Of a stretch of DNA of 64,000 nt, positions 1 to 8,166 are shown piece after piece. The notes beneath the pieces were generated by a model. It saw nothing but the letters and a program-made list of their open reading frames with translations. It did no database searches and was not told where the DNA came from. How positions within the stretch are numbered: position 1 is the first letter of the stretch; each line of letters begins with the position of its first letter. Both the position numbers and the translations under genes were made by a program. Location of the stretch: contig NZ_CP059732.1 in NCBI RefSeq assembly GCF_014117325.1, positions 1,364,001-1,428,000 on the forward strand. The letters run 5' to 3'. The DNA is from Spirosoma foliorum (GTDB lineage Bacteria; Bacteroidota; Bacteroidia; Cytophagales; Spirosomataceae).

Positions 1-805
1 GCAGCATTACCACATAATACAAAAAGCTCGCAGTCCCGAATTCAGCCGCTTTGCCTTCTGTAATGTTCACCCGGTAGTACTCGTAGGGCGTAAAAACGAA
101 TTGGTGATAAAAGTTGGTATCTAAAACCATATTGATGGCCAGTCCGATACCAAAGCCAATGGCCATCGGTAACAATCGGGTGTATTTCCGTTCAATAAGC
201 AGCATCCATAAACCGAAACCAATCAGACCAAAGGCGACCTGAAAACGGAAATAGAACGCCAGACTAAACAAGAACCCGATCAGAAAAACGTATAGCGTTT
301 TAGCCCCTTTGCGTTCATACAATAAAATAGCCCCGAAAAACACCATCGACGATGCCATCTCTGAGCTGAATAAGGTACGCGTGTAGGGGAGTACCCAAGA
401 AAAATTGATCAGTAGCAGGACTAAAAAGAGCAGCTTTTTGTCGGACTTGAAATAATATAGTCCGATTGCATTAAATAAAAGGAGTCCAGATACCCCAAAT
501 AGGAGTCGCAGGATTAGGAGTTGTGTATAAGCGTCATTTATGTGGCAAAAACGGCAGACGTCTACAAATCCTGAAAATAAATAAACCTGTAACGTCGGGC
601 GAATATGGCTAGTCAACTCCCAGACACTGGTAGCGCCGGTAGGTTCGCCCATCTGCCAGGACGAAAACTCAATTAACTGAAAGTGTTGATCGGGATGAAA
701 GAAGCCTACCTGTGTAATGCAAAAAAAGAGTTGAACAAGTAGGGCTATGCCCCAAAGCCATCGTAAACGTGTATCGTTAAGCGTCTGGTATGAATTTACG
801 TCCAT
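1..805 (-). CDS. GT22 (PIG-B/Alg9-like) mannosyltransferase, partial
   Basis: The gene runs off the left edge, so only the N-terminal 268 residues are visible. It starts at the ATG whose complement is 803-805. The product is very hydrophobic, with membrane helices near residues 16-34, 94-112, 125-145 and 160-200. Residues 36-44 read FHPDQHFQL, matching the HPDE/HFQ motif in the first external loop of GT22 GT-C glycosyltransferases, where the acidic residue is catalytic. Such enzymes transfer mannose from a polyprenyl-phosphate donor on the outer face of the membrane. The bacterial acceptor cannot be inferred. A TAnnTTTG promoter element lies about 55 bp upstream. The family call rests on this motif and the topology; the C-terminal half is missing. 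Confidence 0.7.
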   Translation of the reverse strand, partial: MDVNSYQTLNDTRLRWLWGIALLVQLFFCITQVGFFHPDQHFQLIEFSSWQMGEPTGATSVWELTSHIRPTLQVYLFSGFVDVCRFCHINDAYTQLLILRLLFGVSGLLLFNAIGLYYFKSDKKLLFLVLLLINFSWVLPYTRTLFSSEMASSMVFFGAILLYERKGAKTLYVFLIGFLFSLAFYFRFQVAFGLIGFGLWMLLIERKYTRLLPMAIGFGIGLAINMVLDTNFYHQFVFTPYEYYRVNITEGKAAEFGTASFLYYVVML

Positions 806-860
806 TGAAATTCGCTGGAATTTGAGCTAGCTACCATCGTGGTAGGCTGTAAACTGCCCG

Positions 861-893
861 CAAATGTACGGCTAAGCAGTTGCTGATTTCGAA
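861..893 (-). promoter_or_regulatory. Predicted Bacteroidota promoter for the GT22 gene
   Basis: On the minus strand the -7 element TACATTTG (861-868) fits TAnnTTTG exactly. A weak -33 element TTCG (890-893) lies 21 bases upstream. Transcription would begin near 853, leaving a leader of about 48 bases before the ATG at 805. The -33 match is imperfect. Confidence 0.4.
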
Positions 894-925
894 TTCAATG
901 GGATTGTTGACGGGTGTTGTTAAAG

Positions 926-1011
926 TTTTTTCGATAGGATTTACAGGATGAAACAGGATTGGAGTTGTGAAAAAAAAATCCTGTTTCATCCTGTAAATCC
1001 TATCGAAAAAA
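926..1011. terminator. Perfect 35-bp inverted repeat after the Sel1 gene
   Basis: Arms 926-960 and 977-1011 are exact reverse complements separated by 16 bases, each bounded by a run of six T or A. It lies 15 bases beyond the stop codon of the minus-strand Sel1 gene, so its transcript would form a long hairpin followed by U residues, as in an intrinsic terminator. The arm is built on a motif (cgataggat...aacaggatt) that recurs in diverged form at 35001-35089. Confidence 0.65.
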
Positions 1012-1026
1012 TTAGATAAATGAAAG

Positions 1027-1938
1027 TTACTCAGATTCAGGAAACGTTCTGACTTTGAGGGCCATACTAGCCAGATTACTGCCTGAGTTGGCTGCCTTCT
1101 GGTAATACTGTAATGCCTTTTGCTTATCAATGGTGCACCCAAGCAGGCCTAAATAATAGGCTTCGGCAAGTTCATACAAGGCGGCAACGTGGTTTTGAGC
1201 CGCTGCTCTTGTCAGGTATGTATAGCTGTTTACGGTATCTAATCGGTCGTAGTAATAAATTCGAAAAGCCCGATAACTGGCTTCGGGAATACTCTGTTCA
1301 GCCGCTGCCCGATACCATTTTAGGGCTTCGTTTGTGTTCTTTTCAACGCCGTTGCCTTGTTCATATAAATTACCAAGGCATTGCATAGCGTCACCACAGC
1401 CTTCGTCGGCCGCCTTTTGATACCAGTCATAGGCGATCTGATAATTTTTGGGTACGCCTAGCCCAGCTTCGTATAAATAACCCAGGTATGTATGGGCTGT
1501 TATATTTCCGGCTTTGGCCGCTAATTGATACCAGGTTAGCGCTTCGGTATAATTTTTTTCGACTCCCATGCCATAGAAATACATGCTACCCAGTGCCCCC
1601 TGCGCTTCTGAATTTCCCTGAATAGACGCCAGGCGCATTAGGTTAGCTGCCTTAACTAAGTCTTTAGAAATTCCTTTTCCGTGGAAATAGCAAAGAGCCA
1701 GATTGTACTGGCCCCAACTGTATTTATGAGTAGCCGCCTTTCGGAAGTACTGCTCAGCCTGACTATACTCACCTGCTTTCCAATGGCATAAACCATCCTC
1801 AACTTGGGCCCGTAGGTAAGCAATGGTGGTTGTATCCTGACGATGAACTCGTTTATGGCTAAACGAGTCATCTGATTTTGCCAGGCAAGCGGTATTAATT
1901 GTGAAGGCTATGACTAGAGACGTTAGCGTGTAAGTCAT
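1027..1938 (-). CDS. Secreted Sel1-repeat (TPR-like) protein
   Basis: A 303-residue protein with an N-terminal signal peptide (about residues 1-20, ending ACLA) and then about seven Sel1 repeats covering residues 55-295. Each is a helix pair with the A..YLG.LYE.G.GV..N...A..WY..AA pattern (for example GSMYFYGMGVEKNYTEALTW). Sel1 repeats form solenoids that mediate protein contacts, often in envelope stress or assembly roles; no enzymatic domain is visible. The start lies 44 bases inside the end of the upstream coiled-coil gene. Using a later start would remove the signal peptide, so the overlap is probably genuine and suggests translational coupling. The partner and pathway are unknown. Confidence 0.85.
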   Translation of the reverse strand: MTYTLTSLVIAFTINTACLAKSDDSFSHKRVHRQDTTTIAYLRAQVEDGLCHWKAGEYSQAEQYFRKAATHKYSWGQYNLALCYFHGKGISKDLVKAANLMRLASIQGNSEAQGALGSMYFYGMGVEKNYTEALTWYQLAAKAGNITAHTYLGYLYEAGLGVPKNYQIAYDWYQKAADEGCGDAMQCLGNLYEQGNGVEKNTNEALKWYRAAAEQSIPEASYRAFRIYYYDRLDTVNSYTYLTRAAAQNHVAALYELAEAYYLGLLGCTIDKQKALQYYQKAANSGSNLASMALKVRTFPESE

Positions 1939-2764
1939 TGGAGTAGATAGCTTGATCGATGTAGCTGAAGAGTCGGTTTTCAGTGCCTACTTTGTCGCCA
2001 TATTGGCTATCGTAAACTAAGCTCTTGCCCTGTTTTCGCTGGAAACTAGGCTGACAGTCCACTAGCGTCTTCCCTTCATCGAACGGGTGAGGCTTCAAAC
2101 TAAGTTTATACTCACCCTGGATGTGAACAGTTGACTTTAGGAAAAGAAAGCCTGGTCTCTTTAAGCTGAAATCTTCAGTAACGATCAACTCTTGACCAGT
2201 TCCTCCTTTGATTTGATAAGGAGAGTTGGCCTTTCTAAACGTATCATTAAGCGCTTGAACGACTTTATAGACGGGTAATGTATATTCCCGCTTGGCCAGC
2301 AAAGCTGAGTCAAAATAGCGTTTGATCATGTCCATGTCACGCTTCACCAAGCGCAAATCAGATAGCGAGTCATGAAGGGCGCGCAGTTCACCGGCCATAC
2401 CCTGGATTCGGGTTTCGTAAGATTTGACCAATTGCTGGTTATCGTTGAGAGCATCCTGCAGAATCTTACGCAATTGCAGGCTATCCCGGCGTAGTTCGTC
2501 GACTTTGAAAACCAGTCGCTTATTTTTAAGATCGAGTTGCGATAGCTTTTTCGTTAATGTCTTCGAGTGGCGGGATAGATAGACGGATTTCTTCTGGTAA
2601 TAGTTTAGCTGTTGCGTGAGCGTTTCGACGGAAGAATTGTCACCTCGTTTTAAGGCTTTAGACCAATCTAGACCGGCCTCGCTGGAAGAGCCTGCTTTGT
2701 CCTGTGCCTGTGCTACGCCTGTCAGCGCAATTAAAAGAGTAAAACTCAATACATATTTTCTCAT
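1895..2764 (-). CDS. Secreted coiled-coil protein of unknown function
   Basis: A 289-residue protein not recognised as a named family. Residues 1-20 form a signal peptide ending in AQAQ. Residues 45-150 are highly charged with leucine heptads (LTKKLSQLDLKNKRLVFKVD and similar), which predicts a long coiled coil. The C-terminal 120 residues look like a small globular beta-rich domain. Its 3' end overlaps the Sel1 gene by 44 bases in another frame, so the two are almost certainly co-transcribed. Both products are exported and both carry interaction folds, which suggests a periplasmic or surface assembly, though that is inference. No cysteine lipobox is visible. Confidence 0.75.
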   Translation of the reverse strand: MRKYVLSFTLLIALTGVAQAQDKAGSSSEAGLDWSKALKRGDNSSVETLTQQLNYYQKKSVYLSRHSKTLTKKLSQLDLKNKRLVFKVDELRRDSLQLRKILQDALNDNQQLVKSYETRIQGMAGELRALHDSLSDLRLVKRDMDMIKRYFDSALLAKREYTLPVYKVVQALNDTFRKANSPYQIKGGTGQELIVTEDFSLKRPGFLFLKSTVHIQGEYKLSLKPHPFDEGKTLVDCQPSFQRKQGKSLVYDSQYGDKVGTENRLFSYIDQAIYSNDLHANVSSHSLHN

Positions 2765-3220
2765 GAATAATAATATGGTGTTAAAGACAAGTATTTACGG
2801 TCAGGTAAGCTTGAGCTTCTCCCAAGCTGTAGATAGACTTATTTGCAAAAATATGTATTTGTGTATTTCGGGATGTATGTAGTTTAAGTTATGTGTATAT
2901 GTATTACTTTATATTTATTAAATGGATAAATAGTAAACTAAATATTTTTAGTTGTAATAATCATTGAAAATTATAGATATGTTCTTGTTGATAACTGGGA
3001 CACAATTGTTTAGGGAATTGTATAGCGGGGACAGTTGCTACAGAAACGAGATGAAAGACCTGGGAAAATATAAATCGTTCTGGTTCGAGTGAGTAGAGCG
3101 AAGTTATAGGTATCTATAACGTGCCAGAAGGAGCAGGCAAATCAGAACTGTAATCTACTTTTTCAGGAAAAGCCATCACCAGATGCTCGATAAATGACTA
3201 CCTGATGCTTTGCCTAAGAA
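2765..3220. other. Gene-free AT-rich intergenic stretch
   Basis: Between the start of the coiled-coil gene and the tRNA-Leu terminator. The first 200 bases are strongly AT-rich and may hold the promoter of the coiled-coil/Sel1 pair. No convincing ORF, RNA or repeat is seen. Confidence 0.5.
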
Positions 3221-3256
3221 ACAAAAAAGCACTTACCGTTAAGTGTAAGTGCTTGA
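3221..3256 (-). terminator. Intrinsic terminator of tRNA-Leu
   Basis: On the minus strand a 10-bp stem (3227-3236 with 3245-3254) is followed by a T-rich tract. It lies about 18 bases beyond the 3' end of tRNA-Leu. Confidence 0.75.
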
Positions 3257-3272
3257 CTTTTAGTTATTTATG

Positions 3273-3354
3273 TGACCACGGGGAGACTCGAACTCCCATG
3301 CCTTGCAGCACCACCCCCTCAAGATGGCGTGTCTACCAGTTTCACCACGTGGCC
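3273..3354 (-). tRNA. tRNA-Leu(GAG)
   Basis: An 82-base tRNA with a seven-base-pair acceptor stem (GGCCACG with CGTGGTC, one G-T pair) and discriminator A. The D arm contains GGTAGACAC. The anticodon stem is CCATC/GGTGG with loop TTGAGGG, giving anticodon GAG. It has a long class II variable arm and the T loop TTCGAGT. The long variable arm and GAG anticodon identify leucine (CUC/CUU codons). CCA is not encoded. A strong promoter lies upstream and an intrinsic terminator downstream, so it is a single-gene unit. Confidence 0.95.
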
Positions 3355-3372
3355 ATTTCTGTGATGCGGGTG

Positions 3373-3404
3373 CAAAGATAAGATTCTAGTTTTCTTTTCC
3401 CAAA
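3373..3404 (-). promoter_or_regulatory. Bacteroidota consensus promoter of tRNA-Leu
   Basis: On the minus strand TTTG (3401-3404), exactly 20 bases, then TATCTTTG (3373-3380). This matches the Bacteroidota primary-sigma consensus TTTG-N19/20-TAnnTTTG perfectly. Initiation near 3366 would give a short leader before the tRNA 5' end at 3354. Confidence 0.75.
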
Positions 3405-3505
3405 CGGAAGTCCGAAACTTTTCCTTTTTTCGTGAAAGAGGGGGCATAAGTGGCTAAAATTTCGTACTTTTATCTTTCTAAATCACGTTTAAAAGTCCAA
3501 TTTAT

Positions 3506-3913
3506 ATGGCACTGGAATTAATCGGAAAACTCATAAAAGTTCTGCCAGAAGTATCGGGGCAAAGTCAAAAAGGCCCTTGGAGCAAACAGGAATTCGTTAT
3601 TGAAACACTGGATGCTTCCTATCCCAAAAAAGTATGCTTAACCGCTTGGGGCGATAAAGTAGCAGACTTGAAACAATACGCTACGGGCGATACCCTGAAA
3701 GCTACCTTTAGTGCTGAGTCGCGGGAATACAATGAGCGTTGGTATACTGAATTGCGGGCTTTCCGTATTGAATTAGCAGAAGGAGATGGTGGTGCGGCAC
3801 CAGCTCGCCCGGCAGCTCCTCAACAAGCGCAGTCTCGCCCAGCGGCTCCTCAGGGTGCTGCTATGTCGTTCAATGCAGCTTTTGATGAAGAAAGTAACGA
3901 CCTGCCATTCTAA
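3506..3913 (+). CDS. DUF3127 OB-fold protein with SSB-like C-terminal tip
   Basis: A 135-residue protein of the Bacteroidota DUF3127 family. Residues 1-92 form the conserved domain (ELIGKLIKVLPEVSGQSQKG, then WGDKVADLKQY and WYTELRAFRIE), predicted to be an OB-fold related to single-stranded-DNA-binding proteins. Residues 93-120 are a flexible Ala/Pro/Gln linker. The last residues, DEESNDLPF, closely resemble the acidic DDDIPF tip that SSB uses to recruit repair and replication proteins. A nucleic-acid role is therefore likely, but DNA binding is inferred. It lies alone between two tRNA genes and ends at a bidirectional terminator. Confidence 0.85.
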   Translation: MALELIGKLIKVLPEVSGQSQKGPWSKQEFVIETLDASYPKKVCLTAWGDKVADLKQYATGDTLKATFSAESREYNERWYTELRAFRIELAEGDGGAAPARPAAPQQAQSRPAAPQGAAMSFNAAFDEESNDLPF

Positions 3914-3926
3914 AATGACTATAATT

Positions 3927-3956
3927 AAAAAAGCCGCTTTAAAGCGGCTTTTTTTT
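3927..3956. terminator. Bidirectional terminator between DUF3127 gene and tRNA-Lys
   Basis: A near-perfect palindrome, AAGCCGCTTTAAAGCGGCTT, flanked by an A run on the left and a T run on the right. It would terminate the plus-strand DUF3127 gene and the minus-strand tRNA-Lys, which ends two bases away. Confidence 0.9.
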
Positions 3957-3958
3957 TG

Positions 3959-4031
3959 TGATTCGGCTGGGATTCGAACCCAGGACCCATACATTAAAAG
4001 TGTATTGCTCTACCAGCTGAGCTACCAAATC
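3959..4031 (-). tRNA. tRNA-Lys(UUU)
   Basis: A 73-base tRNA whose acceptor stem GATTTGG pairs with CCGAATC, discriminator A. The anticodon stem is ATACA/TGTAT with loop CTTTTAA (anticodon TTT), and the T loop is TTCGAAT. Lysine is assigned from the anticodon. CCA is not encoded. Confidence 0.95.
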
Positions 4032-4079
4032 GGTTCAATTAAGGTTCCTCGTTTAGGGGGGCTGTCCGTAATTGTGGTG

Positions 4080-4110
4080 CAAAATTATGGCCTTTATTCG
4101 TTCATTGCAA
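4080..4110 (-). promoter_or_regulatory. Predicted promoter of tRNA-Lys, inside the divergent gene start
   Basis: On the minus strand TTG (4108-4110), 20 bases, then TAATTTTG (4080-4087), a full TAnnTTTG match. It overlaps the first codons of the divergent plus-strand gene starting at 4087. Initiation would leave a leader of about 40 bases before the tRNA. Confidence 0.5.
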
Positions 4111-4830
4111 GCCATTACCCTTAAAATAAGTCTATTTTTTTATTTTTTGTCTGTAAACGCCTGGGCGCAAACAGCTTCGCCGGACTCATTACGACGTGCC
4201 GATTCGTTGTTTGCTTCTGGCGATCAGGCACATGCGGCTCGTCTGTACGAAGCGGCCCTGGCCGAAGGGCATACGGCTACAGACCCGATGCTTTTGAAGT
4301 TAGCGAGTGCTTATGAGCAGCAAAATGATGTGCCGAAGCTGTTATATTACCTGGATGTGTATTTTGATCGGCATCCCGACGACGCGGTACTGCGCCGAAT
4401 GAGCGACATTGCTCGGGCTAATAACCTGAGTGGCTACGAGACCGACGATCTAAATTACTTCTACCTTTTCTATCGTAAATACGGTATCTACTTTCTGCTT
4501 TTTTTGCTGATTCCGGCAGGCTATGTGTTTAGCGTATTGCTGCTTAAAGTCGTGAAAAAGGAGGCCATTCCAGGGCGGCAGAAATGGATTATCTTCGTTT
4601 ACCTGTTGCTGTTATTGATCTTCACGAACTTGCCCGAAGGTGTACAATCTGGTATTACCAGCCACGACCGGGTTTTGTTACGTACCGATCCTTCGGCAGC
4701 TGCTCCCGTTGTGGAGGTGATCGGCCGGGGGCATAAACTCAATATTCTGGGTACGAAAGATATCTACCTACGCGTACTCTGGCACAACGAGCTGTACTTC
4801 ATCCGGCGAGATAATGTGTGGATCATTTAA
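4087..4830 (+). CDS. Membrane-anchored TPR/SH3-like protein
   Basis: About 247 residues from ATG 4087; a TTG start at 4072 is possible but less likely. The order is: signal peptide ending NAWAQ, two to three TPR-like helices (ADSLFASGDQAHAARLYEAA and following, residues 35-110), two adjacent membrane helices (about 135-155 and 165-182) joined by a basic loop, then a C-terminal SH3b-like domain with the pattern DRVLLRTDPSAAAPVVEVIG. This TPR, double-TM, SH3 layout is common in Bacteroidota, including proteins linked to BatE-type aerotolerance loci, but no Bat neighbours are present here. Specific function is unknown. Its stop codon lies inside the inverted repeat that follows. Confidence 0.8.
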   Translation: MAFIRSLQAITLKISLFFYFLSVNAWAQTASPDSLRRADSLFASGDQAHAARLYEAALAEGHTATDPMLLKLASAYEQQNDVPKLLYYLDVYFDRHPDDAVLRRMSDIARANNLSGYETDDLNYFYLFYRKYGIYFLLFLLIPAGYVFSVLLLKVVKKEAIPGRQKWIIFVYLLLLLIFTNLPEGVQSGITSHDRVLLRTDPSAAAPVVEVIGRGHKLNILGTKDIYLRVLWHNELYFIRRDNVWII

Positions 4831-4908
4831 TGATTGAGTGATTGAATGAATGAGTGATTGAATAGCTAGCAGAAATTCAATCACTCATTCATTCAATCAC
4901 TCAATCAT
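4829..4908. repeat. Perfect 34-bp inverted repeat spanning two convergent stop codons
   Basis: Arms 4829-4862 and 4875-4908 are exact reverse complements with a 12-base loop. They are built from near-repeats of tgattgag/tgaatgaa. The TAA of the plus-strand gene (4828-4830) and the TGA of the minus-strand SDR (complement 4905-4907) both touch the arms. It probably acts as a bidirectional terminator or 3'-end stabiliser. Confidence 0.85.
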
Positions 4909-5714
4909 TTTTTTAGTGGCGAGTCCTTCTCTTTGGCCAGTGTGTTGTACACCAGCTTGTCCATCAGACCAGGAAGCCATTTGTTCATAAAGACAGTGAA
5001 TTTGCCCTGGCCAGTCAAAATGAGTTCACGTTTCCGACTTTTTACGGCTCGGAGTATATGATCGGCACATTCCTCGGCGCTCATCATGCTGCTTTCATCG
5101 CGCATTGTTTCGCCTTTTGCCTGGCCGTGGGCATCTAGTGCCGAAACTCGAATATTGGAAGCTGTGAAGCCTGGGCAAGCCGTCAGCACGTGAACGCCCG
5201 TGTGGAGCAATTCAGTCCGAACCGCTTCCAGAAATCCGTTCATCGCAAATTTTGACGCAGAATAGCCAGCCCGTACAGGTAGACCCCGGTAACCCGCAAT
5301 CGACGAAATACCAACGATAGAACCTTTGGTTTGCTGAATGTAGGGGAGGGCGTAGCGAGTGGCATAAACCGTTCCCATGAAGTTGATATCCATCACTTTC
5401 TGGATAACTGCCGGGTCGGTATCGATTAGCATAGAGCGCATGCTAATGCCCGCATTATTGATGAGTATATCCAGTCGGCCGAAATGGGCAATGGTTTGGT
5501 CTATCAGTTTTTTTACATCCGCTTCGATGCTTACATCGGCAATAAGCGAAAAGCAGGTAATGCCAGCCTGCTGAAGTTCATCGCTAACCAACTGAAGTGC
5601 ATCCGCTTTACGACCACAGATAACAATACGAGCTCCTTCATGTCCGAAGGCAAAGGCTAATGCCCGACCAATGCCCGACGAAGCACCGGTAATAAGTACA
5701 ATTTTATCTTTCAT
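4905..5714 (-). CDS. Short-chain dehydrogenase/reductase
   Basis: About 269 residues from the ATG at 5712-5714; a TTG at 5726 would add four. It is a classical SDR with a Rossmann fold: cofactor motif TGASSGIG near residue 10, NNAG near 87, catalytic Ser in the GISSIAGY segment and catalytic YSASK near residue 155. The R in CGRKAD after strand 2 favours NADP(H). The long C-terminal tail after residue 200 resembles the DHRS7/YqjQ-like SDR subgroup acting on hydrophobic alcohols or ketones. Substrate cannot be told. It is convergent with the TPR/SH3 gene and shares an inverted repeat with it. Confidence 0.88.
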   Translation of the reverse strand: MKDKIVLITGASSGIGRALAFAFGHEGARIVICGRKADALQLVSDELQQAGITCFSLIADVSIEADVKKLIDQTIAHFGRLDILINNAGISMRSMLIDTDPAVIQKVMDINFMGTVYATRYALPYIQQTKGSIVGISSIAGYRGLPVRAGYSASKFAMNGFLEAVRTELLHTGVHVLTACPGFTASNIRVSALDAHGQAKGETMRDESSMMSAEECADHILRAVKSRKRELILTGQGKFTVFMNKWLPGLMDKLVYNTLAKEKDSPLKK

Positions 5715-5740
5715 AGAGGAAGGCAAAGATAAGGCATTAT

Positions 5741-5836
5741 TAGTCGCTAGTGGTTAGTTGTCAGCCGGTAACAAAACAGCTTTTATGATTAACTGTTAGC
5801 TAACGACTACTAACTGACGACTAGCCACTAACAACT
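5741..5836. repeat. Imperfect 23-bp inverted repeat between gene start and gene end
   Basis: Arms near 5742-5764 and 5814-5836 match at 19 of 23 positions, and all four differences are transitions. It ends three bases before the stop of the large minus-strand secreted protein at 5839, so it probably terminates that gene. Confidence 0.6.
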
Positions 5837-5838
5837 CC

Positions 5839-8094
5839 TTATCGAATGAGCGTTACTGTTCCTTTGAAGGTACGTTTGGTCGTGAGCAGGAGATAATAAT
5901 ACGTGCCAACGGCAGCATCGTTACCATACCAGCGAAATTTTGGGTCGGTCGATGTGAAGATGGTTGCCCCCCAGCGATTCGTGATGTCAACCCGTTTGAA
6001 TTGTTCATCACACGAATTTTCGGGTATGTCTTTTACGGCGAAGTAATCGTTGGCACCATCGCCATTGGGGGTAAATACATTGGGTACTTTGATCTCGGCG
6101 TTAGCCGATGGGTTTTTAACATGGAATGTAACGCTAGTCACGTCGGTATGATTGGGCTGGCAGGAACGATCATCAACTACGAAATCGACAATGAATGTGG
6201 CCTCACTTTTGCCCGCCATCAATTCGCAGGTAGGCGTCCAGCTAAAGGCAGATTGTAGCGTGGGCAGACCTGTTTTGTCGGTGAAATTCATGCCCGCAGC
6301 TTTCACATCAAATCCGCGTCCTGTACCTGTTAATCGAAGTGTGTCGCGGTCGGGGTCGTTGCCCAGTACATCGAATTGCGTGTGGCCGGTAGAGTCGGAG
6401 GGGCTCACGGAGAGTTCAACGACAGGCTGGGCCAGTGTTGTGCGTATACTGGGTGGCTGGCTGGGTATGCCCACAGCCGAGAGCCGCACCGTGACAGTAT
6501 CGCGAAGGTTTTGATTACAGCGCGTATCGGTCACAATAAAGTCGACTACATACTCAGGTTGTGTGGCTTGTGTACAGGTTGGCTTCCAGGTGAACGGTTG
6601 AGCGACTTTTCCCGCACCTGAAACAGAACTAAAGCTCATGCCCGCTTGTACCAGAGTAAAGCCGCGCCCGACAGCCTGAATCGTGATATTATCGTTATCG
6701 ATATCGTTGCCAAAGGCCGTAAAGCTAAACGATGAGCCAACCGTAGCTTTGCCTATGTTATTTAACAGATCGGTGCTGGCTGCAGGTTTATTATTTAATG
6801 ACGGAATAATTGTCAGGCGGATACTAATCGTATCACTCAATCCTTGCGGACACCCATCATCGGTGGCCCGGATGAGTAAGGTAAACGGTTTTCCATCGGC
6901 TCCAACGCAGCGCCCAAAACAGAATTTAGCTTGTAAGGTATCGCTACTGGTCTTGGTGAGCAACGTACCGGGTGTGAGTGTCAGGCCGGGTAGCGACCCG
7001 CTCATGTTAGTGATGGTAATTTGCTGGTTCGGGTCAATATCAGTGACGTACAAACTCAGGCAGTTTGTGTCTTTCTCGGCAATTGTGATGACGTTTCCTT
7101 CTTTGTAGAAGCCTTTCTGTCCATCAGGCTTGAAAAGGAGTGTCGGCGGGTTGTTTTTCTTACAGTCGACAACCAAAACCTGAAAATCGCGTCGGACGAG
7201 ACCGATCAATTTTTTATTCCGGTATTCACCAACTTCAACCGAGAACACGAAGAGGCCAACTCTGTCGGGAGTTACCGTGAGCAACCCGGTACGGGCGTCT
7301 ACGCGTAGGGGTACACTTCCCGGAATCTCATTGCTGATTGAAATGCCGTTGATCCATTGCACAGGTGGGTAGGGGCCAGCGTTGAAAACGGGTTGGGCCG
7401 CCTGATTGACAGAGCCTGGATCTGGATAAATGGATGTACTAAACCCATTATAGGGCGTAACCAGGTTATAGGTCAGACTATCGCCATCAGCGTCTTTGGC
7501 ACTAAAGTCGAGCACAAATGGCTGACCCACGCAGGCATAATCACCTTTAGGAACAGTAAATATCGGCGACGAATTGGCTACCGTAACCTGTCCGTTTCTT
7601 ATGGCTGGAAATTCCAGGTAGAATGCAGAACCGGCTGCACCGGGAGCCGTGATATTGACGATTGTTCCGTTTCGGCAGCAACGCTCCCAGGACATATAAT
7701 AACCACCAGGATCATTGAAAACGTTAGGGTCGAGGTTCAGGTCGTTACTGTATCGAATTAATAATGTTCGTAACTCAGCCACGGCGCAGGTGGGTCTCGT
7801 ATAGGCTACCTGCTCGGTACTAACGCGGGGCAGCGGAACATAGCCAATAAGCTGGTTTGTTCGTTTGGCAAAAACACCGACGCTAACGACAGCATCATTG
7901 GCACCCGTATTTCCGTTGATGGCATCGAAGTACAGATTCAGGTTAATGCGATGGGAATAAGCGCTCTGTGAGCCGAGATAACGCAACTCCAATTCGCCCC
8001 CAACAATATGGGTTGCCAGGGCAAAGTGGCTCATAACCAGTAATAAGCAGGTCATAAGTAAGGTTTTCCATAACGGACAGTACAGGTTTGGCAT
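5839..8094 (-). CDS. Secreted gliding-type protein with CHU_C type B sorting domain
   Basis: A 751-residue protein. The signal peptide covers residues 1-27, followed by the mature start THIVGGELELRYLG, typical of large Bacteroidota surface proteins. Several Ig/cadherin-like beta domains follow, with repeated DxDxDxLT calcium-type loops (KDADGDSLTYNLV, GNDIDNDNITIQ, GNDPDRDTLRLTG). The last 85 residues form the gliding-motility-associated C-terminal domain with the hallmark TPNGDGANDYF and NRWGATIF. This directs export through the type IX secretion system and sorting to the surface (type B signal). Role: cell-surface adhesin or structural protein; ligand unknown. It is divergent from rlmD. Confidence 0.9.
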   Translation of the reverse strand: MPNLYCPLWKTLLMTCLLLVMSHFALATHIVGGELELRYLGSQSAYSHRINLNLYFDAINGNTGANDAVVSVGVFAKRTNQLIGYVPLPRVSTEQVAYTRPTCAVAELRTLLIRYSNDLNLDPNVFNDPGGYYMSWERCCRNGTIVNITAPGAAGSAFYLEFPAIRNGQVTVANSSPIFTVPKGDYACVGQPFVLDFSAKDADGDSLTYNLVTPYNGFSTSIYPDPGSVNQAAQPVFNAGPYPPVQWINGISISNEIPGSVPLRVDARTGLLTVTPDRVGLFVFSVEVGEYRNKKLIGLVRRDFQVLVVDCKKNNPPTLLFKPDGQKGFYKEGNVITIAEKDTNCLSLYVTDIDPNQQITITNMSGSLPGLTLTPGTLLTKTSSDTLQAKFCFGRCVGADGKPFTLLIRATDDGCPQGLSDTISIRLTIIPSLNNKPAASTDLLNNIGKATVGSSFSFTAFGNDIDNDNITIQAVGRGFTLVQAGMSFSSVSGAGKVAQPFTWKPTCTQATQPEYVVDFIVTDTRCNQNLRDTVTVRLSAVGIPSQPPSIRTTLAQPVVELSVSPSDSTGHTQFDVLGNDPDRDTLRLTGTGRGFDVKAAGMNFTDKTGLPTLQSAFSWTPTCELMAGKSEATFIVDFVVDDRSCQPNHTDVTSVTFHVKNPSANAEIKVPNVFTPNGDGANDYFAVKDIPENSCDEQFKRVDITNRWGATIFTSTDPKFRWYGNDAAVGTYYYLLLTTKRTFKGTVTLIR

Positions 8095-8166
8095 ACGTAG
8101 ATTCGATTCGGTATTGAGACCGTCCCAAAACGGCTGCTTAAATTAGCGTTTTTTTAGGACTATTTT

